A stretch of DNA of 64,000 nucleotides from Niallia nealsonii. GTDB taxonomy: Bacteria; Bacillota; Bacilli; Bacillales; Cytobacillaceae. Under the pieces are notes generated by a model that did not search any database, was not told where the DNA came from, and worked only from the letters and a program-made list of their open reading frames with translations. Positions 51,347 to 57,817 of this stretch are shown here, piece after piece. The translations under genes and the position numbers were made by a program. Where the stretch lies: contig NZ_PISE01000017.1 in assembly GCF_002835805.1 (NCBI RefSeq), forward strand, positions 52,710 to 116,709. Direction: 5' to 3'. Each line of letters starts with the position of its first letter. The stretch's first letter is position 1.

Positions 51347-52189
51347 ATGAATCAAGACGTTAGGTTACAAGCACTTTCGGAATTTTTAAAAACAAAACGA
51401 GGGAAATTAACTCCTGGAATGGTTGGTTTGCCTGTTGGGTCAAGAAGGCGTACACCTGGTTTAAGGAGGGAAGAAGTTGCACAGCTTGCAGGTGTCAGCA
51501 CCACTTGGTATACATGGCTGGAACAAGGAAGGGATATTAAAGTTTCCATGTCAGTACTAGAAAATATCGCAGATGCGCTGCAATTAAATAAAGATGAACG
51601 AAAATATTTATATGGATTAGCGTTGGAGGAAGCAGAAAAAATTGATTTGGGGCATGAAGAAAGTTTCTCTATTACTCCTTCTTTGAAAAAAATAATGGAA
51701 GAACTTCGTTATTGTCCTACCATTATTTCTGATAGACGTTGTAATATTGTCGGCTGGAATGAAGCAGCAGCACATGTGTTTTTAGATTTTGCACAAATTC
51801 CTGAAGAAAACAGAAATATGCTTGAATTGCTTTTTTCAAGAAAAGAGTTTAAGTCGTTAGCTGTTAATTGGGAGCATTTCGTCAAAGGGTTTATAGCTAT
51901 TTTTCGAACCTATTATGGACAATATGTTGCAGATGAATGGTATACAAATTTTATTGGAAAAATGGAAAGGCAATATGAGGATTTTCGCAAATTATGGAAT
52001 GAAAGCGAGATAAGTTCTGCACCAGATGTTCTCATAGAATTCCGCCATTCCAAGCAAGGGAAGATGTTGTTTAATTTAACTTCCTTTCAAGTCCATGGAA
52101 ATTATGATCTAAGAATTAGTGTATACACACCAGTAGAGGATACGCCAACAGAAGCAAAATTAAAAGGGTTGCTAAAGGAGAAAAAATGA
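51347..52189 (+). CDS. XRE regulator with MmyB-like ligand domain
   Basis: A 280-residue regulator. Residues about 25-75 are an HTH (TPGLRREEVAQLAGVSTTWYTWLEQGRDIKVSMSVLENIADAL), followed by the MmyB-like PAS-type ligand domain (CPTIISDRRCNIVGWNEAAAHVFLDF, ending FNLTSFQVHGNYDLRISVYTP). A structurally studied member of this family binds a fatty acid. ATG 51347 follows AGAGGAGA; the upstream frame is leader. It is divergent from a FabF-like gene, which makes fatty-acid sensing a reasonable inference. The LOG gene follows 57 nt downstream. Confidence 0.85.
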   Translation: MNQDVRLQALSEFLKTKRGKLTPGMVGLPVGSRRRTPGLRREEVAQLAGVSTTWYTWLEQGRDIKVSMSVLENIADALQLNKDERKYLYGLALEEAEKIDLGHEESFSITPSLKKIMEELRYCPTIISDRRCNIVGWNEAAAHVFLDFAQIPEENRNMLELLFSRKEFKSLAVNWEHFVKGFIAIFRTYYGQYVADEWYTNFIGKMERQYEDFRKLWNESEISSAPDVLIEFRHSKQGKMLFNLTSFQVHGNYDLRISVYTPVEDTPTEAKLKGLLKEKK

Positions 52190-52246
52190 TTTTTCTTATG
52201 CTAGGATGCAAGTATAGAGTGATTTAAAAAGGAAAGGTGATTAGAA

Positions 52247-52828
52247 ATGAAAAGAATCGCTGTATTTTGTGGATCAAGCAATGGAGCATCTCCAATGTAT
52301 ATAGAAGAGGCTAAATCATTAGGAAAAGAAATGGCTAAAAGGGAAATAGAACTTGTTTATGGTGGTTCTTGTGTTGGGTTGATGGGAGCAGTTGCAGATG
52401 CAGTATTAGAAAACGGAGGTAAAGCAATTGGTGTTCTTCCTGATTTTCTCGCAGAAAAAGAAATTGCTCATAAACAACTGTCAGAATTAATTGTTGTAAA
52501 AACGATGCATGAACGAAAAGCGAAGATGGCTGAGTTGGCGGATGGTTTTATTACCCTTCCAGGAGGTGCTGGGACAATGGAAGAGTTTTTTGAAATATTT
52601 ACATGGGGGCAATTAGGCTTGCACCAAAAGCCTTGTGGAATATTAAATATAAATAATTACTATGAACCCCTTATTCGCTTAATACATCATATGGCAGATG
52701 CAGCATTTCTTCAAGAAAAGTTCCGCGATATGGCATTAGTAGATGCGACAAGTGCAGGGCTATTGAATCAATTTAATACATACAAAGCACCGACTGTAAA
52801 AGTATTTTTAAATGAGCAGCAAACATAA
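52247..52828 (+). CDS. LOG family protein (TIGR00730)
   Basis: A 193-residue Rossmann protein. It has RIAVFCGSSNGASPMY, ELVYGGSCVGLMGAVADAVLENGG and the signature FITLPGGAGTMEEFFEIFTWGQLGLH. The PGGxGTxxE motif is that of cytokinin riboside 5'-monophosphate phosphoribohydrolases (LOG), which in bacteria act on nucleoside monophosphates. AAAGGTG precedes ATG 52247. It likely shares a transcript with the MmyB-type regulator. The in vivo substrate is unknown. Confidence 0.88.
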   Translation: MKRIAVFCGSSNGASPMYIEEAKSLGKEMAKREIELVYGGSCVGLMGAVADAVLENGGKAIGVLPDFLAEKEIAHKQLSELIVVKTMHERKAKMAELADGFITLPGGAGTMEEFFEIFTWGQLGLHQKPCGILNINNYYEPLIRLIHHMADAAFLQEKFRDMALVDATSAGLLNQFNTYKAPTVKVFLNEQQT

Positions 52829-52867
52829 TAAAACTTCTGGAATCGCTGCAAGACGTGCTCAAGCCAA

Positions 52868-52920
52868 TCTGGCTGTTAAATAGAGTTACGAGGATTTGTT
52901 ACCCTTATTTAACAGCCAGA
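52868..52920. repeat. 15-bp perfect inverted repeat with 23-nt loop
   Basis: TCTGGCTGTTAAATA pairs perfectly with TATTTAACAGCCAGA. There is no T run after it, and a separate conventional terminator lies 30 nt on. It looks like an RNA structure or a small repetitive element. Confidence 0.6.
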
Positions 52921-52947
52921 TATAATATAAAGTTTCGTTTAATAGGA

Positions 52948-52979
52948 AAGGGAGTAAGCAGGGTTCTTACTCTTTTTCT
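52948..52979 (+). terminator. Terminator after LOG gene
   Basis: GAGTAAG pairs with CTTACTC around CAGGGTT, then TTTTT. The upstream AAAG extends the stem with the T run. Confidence 0.78.
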
Positions 52980-53176
52980 TAGGAAGGAAGAGTATTGTTA
53001 AAAATACTAGAACAATGAAAAATCAATATCTTGTTAGTAAGAATAGGTATTAGCAACATATGCCTGTGATCTTATTGCGAATAGGGAATAATCAAAGGAT
53101 GATAGCTGCATTTACCTAGAGTCTATAGGAAACTGGAAATATAATGGGAGATGAATATATAAAAAGAGGTGTTATA

Positions 53177-54847
53177 ATGAGCAGTAATTTCATTTATCCA
53201 AAAAGTAGACAAATAGTGGACTATAATAGTAGACAAGGCCATATTCTCTATATGTATGAACGAGTGGACAAATATGTAGAAAATGCAGTTGCTTTTATTG
53301 TAAATGGAGCTGAAAAGGGACATTATGTTTTATGGATAGATAAGGAAGAATTATATCACTCTATTTATCAGAAAGTTAAAAGTATATTGAAAACAAATGA
53401 ATTACCCTTCATCCATTTTATTCAGGATAAGGAGTTTACGGATATTTTTGTCGATTCTCCAATAAATAATATTCAAAGTTATTACAGTGAGATTATTCAG
53501 GCAATGGAAGTAGACAAATTATCTATAAGTAGTTGGTTTCATGTTTCTGGCAAGGTGAAGAAAAATGAATATACTAATTTATATCAGATTGGCGAATACT
53601 TAACGGAAATGCACTGTTCAACGGAGCAAAAAATAGTGCTTGCAGTAGAGGGGGACGATGTTTCAGCATCTTACCAAAATAGATTATTACATACGTATCC
53701 AAATTTAATGACTGATCTCCAAATTGTAGAATCTCCACTTTATATGCCTGATAATGACCCTACTCGAACAAATTACAAGGAAAGGGTGAAATTAGAAGGA
53801 ATATTAAAAGCTACCAATCAGCAACTAGAATCCTTTATTATGAGAAATTTAGATCCTGTTATGATCTTAAATAATGATGATGATGTATTGACGATTAACG
53901 ATGCATTTGAGAAAGTATTCGGCTGGACAGCGGCAGAAACGGTGGGGAAAAATTCGCTTCAATTGCCTCATATACCAATCATCAATCGCAAAGAAGTTTA
54001 TCAGAATAAATGCATCACACTGCTTGGAGAAAATGTTGGGGAATACGAAACAGTTAGATTAACTAAAGAAGGCATCAGTCTTCATGTGCAAATCTCTTGT
54101 TTTCCTCTAAGAGATGAATACGACCGTGTTAATGGAAGAGCAGTAATTATTCGCGATATTACAGAAAAAAAACAAGCACAAGAATTATTAATAAAAACGG
54201 AAAAATTATCGATTGCAGGAGAATTGGCAGCTGGAATTGCCCATGAAATTAGAAATCCTGTAACGGCAATAAAAGGATTTTTGCAGCTGATGGAACATGG
54301 AAATATGAACAATAAAACATATTTTGAAATAATGGAAGCAGAGATAGAAAGAATTGAATTGATTCTTAGTGAGTTATTGATGTTGTCGAAGCCACAAGTG
54401 ATTCAATATGAATCTACTAATATTTCGATGTTAATTCGTGATATTGTCATTCTTCTGGAGGCACAAGCAATTATGAATAATGTGGGAATAGAATTAGACT
54501 TTGAATCGGATGATATTATCTTAAATGGGGAAAAAAATCAATTAAAACAAGTGGCCATTAACTTTATTAAAAATGCGATCGAAGCGATGCCAAAAGGAGG
54601 AAAACTGATGGTGCAGCTGAGAAAGTATGAGGAAAAACAGTTATTAATTCGCTTTATTGATGAAGGCTGCGGGATCCCAGATTATGTACTATCTAAATTA
54701 GGGCAGCCTTTTTATACAACTAAGGAAAAGGGAACTGGATTAGGATTTATGGTAAGCAAACGAATTATCGAAAATCATAATGGAACAGTTTCCATATACA
54801 GTAAAGAAAATATCGGTACAACGATTGATGTAATGCTTCCACTTTAG
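53177..54847 (+). CDS. MEDS-PAS sensor histidine kinase
   Basis: A 556-residue cytosolic kinase. The N-terminal 190 residues are a MEDS-type sensory domain (HILYMYERVDKYVENAVAFIVNGAEKGHYVLWID). Then come a PAS domain (NLDPVMILNNDDDVLTINDAFEKVFGWTAAETVGKN), HisKA ELAAGIAHEIRNPVTAIKGFLQLM with the phospho-His at about 349, and HATPase boxes NFIKNAIEAMPKGG, FIDEGCGIP and GTGLGF. No transmembrane segment. The layout is that of orphan, sporulation-type kinases (KinA/KinE-like) feeding the Spo0 phosphorelay; that target is inferred from the lack of a neighbouring regulator. GAGGTG precedes ATG 53177. Confidence 0.88.
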   Translation: MSSNFIYPKSRQIVDYNSRQGHILYMYERVDKYVENAVAFIVNGAEKGHYVLWIDKEELYHSIYQKVKSILKTNELPFIHFIQDKEFTDIFVDSPINNIQSYYSEIIQAMEVDKLSISSWFHVSGKVKKNEYTNLYQIGEYLTEMHCSTEQKIVLAVEGDDVSASYQNRLLHTYPNLMTDLQIVESPLYMPDNDPTRTNYKERVKLEGILKATNQQLESFIMRNLDPVMILNNDDDVLTINDAFEKVFGWTAAETVGKNSLQLPHIPIINRKEVYQNKCITLLGENVGEYETVRLTKEGISLHVQISCFPLRDEYDRVNGRAVIIRDITEKKQAQELLIKTEKLSIAGELAAGIAHEIRNPVTAIKGFLQLMEHGNMNNKTYFEIMEAEIERIELILSELLMLSKPQVIQYESTNISMLIRDIVILLEAQAIMNNVGIELDFESDDIILNGEKNQLKQVAINFIKNAIEAMPKGGKLMVQLRKYEEKQLLIRFIDEGCGIPDYVLSKLGQPFYTTKEKGTGLGFMVSKRIIENHNGTVSIYSKENIGTTIDVMLPL

Positions 54848-54894
54848 CAAGTGGTTAATTATTTATATTTTTTAATGCCAAGGAGGAGCAATAG

Positions 54895-55416
54895 ATGGAT
54901 GAAAGATACCCCATCGGCCATTTTTCTTATCAGGAAGATGAAGCAGATAAATTGATTGACACATGGATCACAGAAATAGAAATGCTTCCTGAAAAACTAG
55001 CGAAGGCTGTAAGCGGCTTATCTGAGGAACAATTAGAGACACCTTACCGGGTGGGAGGGTGGACCGTACGCCAAGTTGTTCATCATCTAGCAGATAGTCA
55101 TTTAAATGCATACACGCGGTTTAAATTAGCAGTAACAGAACAAAATCCCATCATTAAGCCTTATGAGGAAGGCGAGTGGGCAGAACTTGCCGATTATAAA
55201 GAGCCGATAGAAGTTTCCGTGCAGCTTCTTCAGGCATTGCATACTCGATTGGTTGTGCTTTTAAAAAGTTTAAATCAGGAACAATTACAGAAGGTTTTTA
55301 TCCATCCAGATTCGGGGCAAGTATTGGTGAAGGAAAATATTGGCATTTATGCATGGCATGGAAACCATCATCTTGCACATATTACTTCACTCTGCAAGAA
55401 AAAGGGCTGGTTTTAA
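54895..55416 (+). CDS. Putative bacillithiol transferase (BstA/YfiT)
   Basis: A 173-residue DinB-fold protein, the usual length of YfiT. The metal-binding His residues are in VRQVVHHLADSHLNAYTRFKL and IYAWHGNHHLAHITSL. It starts MDERYPIGHF and has PYRVGGWTVRQVVHH, close to the B. subtilis YfiT pattern. YfiT/BstA is a putative metal-dependent transferase linking bacillithiol to electrophiles. GGAGG lies 8 nt before ATG 54895. It follows the kinase by 47 nt and may share its transcript. Confidence 0.87.
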   Translation: MDERYPIGHFSYQEDEADKLIDTWITEIEMLPEKLAKAVSGLSEEQLETPYRVGGWTVRQVVHHLADSHLNAYTRFKLAVTEQNPIIKPYEEGEWAELADYKEPIEVSVQLLQALHTRLVVLLKSLNQEQLQKVFIHPDSGQVLVKENIGIYAWHGNHHLAHITSLCKKKGWF

Positions 55417-55435
55417 AAAGAATGGATTAGCAAAA

Positions 55436-55477
55436 CACAATAGCTCATTCTTAGTTCAAGAAGAATGAGCTATTGTG
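55436..55477. terminator. Perfect 17-bp hairpin after BstA-like gene
   Basis: CACAATAGCTCATTCTT pairs perfectly with AAGAATGAGCTATTGTG around an 8-nt loop. The T run is weak, but the stem is long enough to act as a terminator for the converging genes. Confidence 0.75.
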
Positions 55478-55535
55478 CACAAACAGGTTTTTCTATTGTA
55501 AAATGGATTCCATCCAATAAACTTTTACTGGGAAA

Positions 55536-55865
55536 TTAGCGATTATCAATTTTTTCTGGATACAAGTCATGATTCATTAAGCGGTTTGTTGCCATTTCCT
55601 CAAATTTAGTTCCAGGTTTTCCATAATTGCAGTATGGATCAATGGAAATACCGCCCCGTGGTGTAAATTTCCCCCAAACTTCAATATAACGAGGATCTAA
55701 TAATGTAATTAAATCATTCATAATGATATTTACACAATCTTCGTGAAAATCCCCATGGTTGCGGAAACTAAATAAATATAATTTTAATGATTTGCTTTCT
55801 ACTATTTTTTCATTTGGAATATAGCTGATATACATAGTAGCAAAGTCAGGTTGACCAGTAATTGG
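55536..55865 (-). CDS. queF: QueF, exon 2
   Basis: C-terminal 109 residues of the NADPH-dependent 7-cyano-7-deazaguanine reductase. They begin [20 protein letters not shown] with the conserved Asp of GQPD and continue [20 protein letters not shown] (NADPH and substrate region) and [13 protein letters not shown]. It catalyses the reduction of preQ0 to preQ1 in queuosine biosynthesis. The first codon here (CCA) follows the intron's last G. Without splicing this part has no start or ribosome site. Joined to exon 1 it gives 166 residues; B. subtilis QueF is about 165. Confidence 0.92.
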   Translation of the reverse strand, partial: PITGQPDFATMYISYIPNEKIVESKSLKLYLFSFRNHGDFHEDCVNIIMNDLITLLDPRYIEVWGKFTPRGGISIDPYCNYGKPGTKFEEMATNRLMNHDLYPEKIDNR

Positions 55866-56129
55866 CACTGCCAAATAATTAGCAGCTGGACTATATCATA
55901 TTCTTATTTTCCTTGCGAATAAAAAATAAGAACCCTCGCGCTTCCATCCGTAGATGTACTCTACTTTCTTCTATAAATAGTACAAGATTCGCTTCCTATT
56001 TATATGATTTCGATAGTCTCTGCACCTTCTCCCTATAAGAGAGCTTGGCTCAGGATTAGAATTTTCATTCCTTCCCTGAATTCACGAGGTTTAAGCGACA
56101 GTGTTTCCACTGAAGTGTGCCCTATCCTG
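55866..56129 (-). ncRNA. Group I self-splicing intron in queF
   Basis: A 264-nt intron on the minus strand with canonical core elements: P AATTCAGGGAAGG (56070-56082), Q AATCCTGAGCCAAGC (56043-56057), R GGTGCAGAGACTATC (56012-56026) and S GATATAGTCC (55888-55897). The exon end TGTGT (to 56130) pairs with the internal guide GCACA just inside the intron, ending in U-G. The intron ends in G (55866), and the following CC can pair with GG next to the guide (P10). GACTA/TAGTC forms a clean P7. It encodes no protein. Removing it joins the catalytic Cys codon to PITGQPD in frame; left in, a stop occurs 13 codons into the intron (56091). Confidence 0.95.
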
Positions 56130-56300
56130 ACACAGACTGGTAAACTCTGGACAATTAAATTTTACAAAATAATCGCGCTTCGCATGCAAATTATCAACAG
56201 CTTCTAAAATATCAGGGCTGTATTCAAATAAATATTTTGTGCCTTGATTTCCAAGCAATGTTAAATCTTCTAAACCTTCTTCTTTTTTTCTGCCAGACAT
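56130..56300 (-). CDS. queF: QueF, exon 1
   Basis: N-terminal 57 residues of Que[21 protein letters not shown], then [36 protein letters not shown]. The final TGT is the catalytic cysteine (Cys55 in B. subtilis), which forms the thioimide with preQ0. The intron begins directly after this codon. GGAGGT lies 6 nt before ATG 56300. QueF acts alone in the cytosol; the other queuosine genes are not in this window. A PreQ1 riboswitch was not seen upstream. Confidence 0.92.
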
Positions 56301-56854
56301 ACAAATACCTCCTATATTCATGTGTACAAAAAAGGCAGGACCCATAGCAAAAAAACTAATATATAAACAAAGGGAACTTCTTATGTTATATGCTTCTTGG
56401 CGATTTCAGCAGGAAGAGGCTGCATTTGTTAAATCGCTTCTTTTTTGCTGAAAAAAATATCGAAAACAGTCTAAACAAAAGAAAAAGCCGCATCCTTATG
56501 GACATGGCTTTTACTGTCATGTTTCCATAGTTTTTTATAGAGGGTATCTGCTATGAACCTCTGATTCGTCTCTGTGATGTACAAAAGAATCATAACGAAT
56601 TTTTAAGACTTCGTCAAATGCCTTTTTTAGGAAGGACTTTATGAAGGTATTTTAGAATCTTTTAGCAGTGTACCAAAGCATTTTATCTAACAGTCGATAA
56701 AGTTGAAAAATAGCAATTTTAAGGAAGTATCGCAGTGGAATGAACAAAATGACTATTCGAACATATACTGAATTTTGAATATCGATGTACTTCATAAGTT
56801 AAAATATTCTAATTCAGAAAAAAGTTTGTTTTATGATTGCTAGGATGTGGTTAA
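56301..56854. other. Spacer without supported gene
   Basis: Contains a hairpin AAAAGCC/GGCTTTT at 56482-56512. A plus-strand stretch ICYEPLIRLCDVQKNHNEFL (about 56548) has no start and may be a relic. Confidence 0.4.
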
Positions 56855-57310
56855 ATGATTGATGATTTATCGTTGAAAGAGACAATAATAATTCGTGATA
56901 TTCAAAGAGATATTGATATAATTGTTGCTTCCTTGCTTTTAACTGGTCAAATTACTTTAACAAGAATATATTTTGGCCCAGGCTATTTTGGAGTAACAGT
57001 AGGTGGGCCGTTAACCGGCGCCAAAAGATTGGAAACGAAGTTTAATGAAACGGAAAAAAATTTATCTTTAGATATCATTGATATTTTGCTTGCTCTTTTT
57101 TTAGTAAAGGACCTAATTAATGTAGTAGGGCTTTTTATAGCATCTGATGCAACTTTTTCAATTAGTATAAGTGGACCATTATTTGGAAGAGCAAAAGTGG
57201 TTCCAATCTTTAAGCATCTAAAAAATAATGAAACTACATTAAAAAATATTGTAAAAGATGGTTATTTTATTCATAACAAACTTCTAAGGGAATTAAAAAA
57301 TACTAAATAA
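56855..57310 (+). CDS. Unknown protein with internal duplication
   Basis: A 151-residue protein starting MIDDLSLKETIIIRDIQRDI. It contains two similar beta-hairpin-like motifs, YFGVTVGGPLTGAKRLETKF and TFSISISGPLFGRAKVVPIF, each after a hydrophobic strand and before a charged helix, about 60 residues apart. I recognise no family. A TAGGATG stretch precedes ATG 56855, a weak site. A 38-residue membrane peptide follows 19 nt downstream, so the two may form a unit. Confidence 0.65.
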   Translation: MIDDLSLKETIIIRDIQRDIDIIVASLLLTGQITLTRIYFGPGYFGVTVGGPLTGAKRLETKFNETEKNLSLDIIDILLALFLVKDLINVVGLFIASDATFSISISGPLFGRAKVVPIFKHLKNNETTLKNIVKDGYFIHNKLLRELKNTK

Positions 57311-57329
57311 CCAGAAAGGACAGATAAAA

Positions 57330-57446
57330 ATGGCTTTATCTGATTTACCTACGATTAAACCTTCGAAAACAAGTATTTTTCTTATTGCTCTTCCACTTAC
57401 TCTTTTTATCTTCTTTTTTACACAAGACAAAAAAATAGATGAATAG
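57330..57446 (+). CDS. 38-residue membrane peptide
   Basis: MALSDLPTIKPSKTSIFLIA then LPLTLFIFFFTQDKKIDE: a polar head, one hydrophobic helix and a charged tail. AGAAAGGA lies 8 nt before ATG 57330. It follows the 56855 gene closely. A stable hairpin lies 40 nt after its stop. Function unknown. Confidence 0.55.
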   Translation: MALSDLPTIKPSKTSIFLIALPLTLFIFFFTQDKKIDE

Positions 57447-57487
57447 ACAAATAGAGGTGAGTTATTTTCTAAAGTTTATAAATGTAT

Positions 57488-57514
57488 GGAAAATAGAAGC
57501 ACCTTCTATTTTCC
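57488..57514. terminator. 11-bp hairpin before molybdenum hydroxylase operon
   Basis: GGAAAATAGAA pairs perfectly with TTCTATTTTCC around GCACC. A run of eight T residues follows about 20 nt later. It probably terminates the preceding small genes. Confidence 0.6.
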
Positions 57515-57817
57515 TGTTGAAAAGAATTTTCAAGACTTTTTTTTGTTATTTTTACATATATATAGAAGGAAACTATTAATAATACGTTTATTTTCGTAAG
57601 AATAGGAACTTATTCTTTTAAAAGGAAAAAGGCAAACAAAAAGTTAGCTGGTTCAAATTTCCGTTAACACCTTTTTTTACACAACAAAGTGGGGATAAAG
57701 AAACCCTATTGATTGAAGATTCAGTTTAATTTGCAAGATGTAATGCCCCTATTATATAAGAAAAAAATGGCGGTAAACATTATAACTCGTTTAAATGGAG
57801 AGTAAGGAGATGAGAAT
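57515..57817. other. Leader/promoter region of molybdenum hydroxylase operon
   Basis: About 300 bp without a gene. No obvious riboswitch or palindromic operator was recognised. Confidence 0.35.

Noticed and set aside
56301..56420. preQ1 riboswitch upstream of queF
   Set aside because: The sequence before the queF ribosome site lacks the short hairpin plus A-rich tail that defines the preQ1-I class, so it is not claimed.
56548..56640. ICYEPLIRLCDV stretch resembling YYEPLIRL of the LOG protein
   Set aside because: The match covers only seven residues, and there is no Rossmann motif or start codon nearby.
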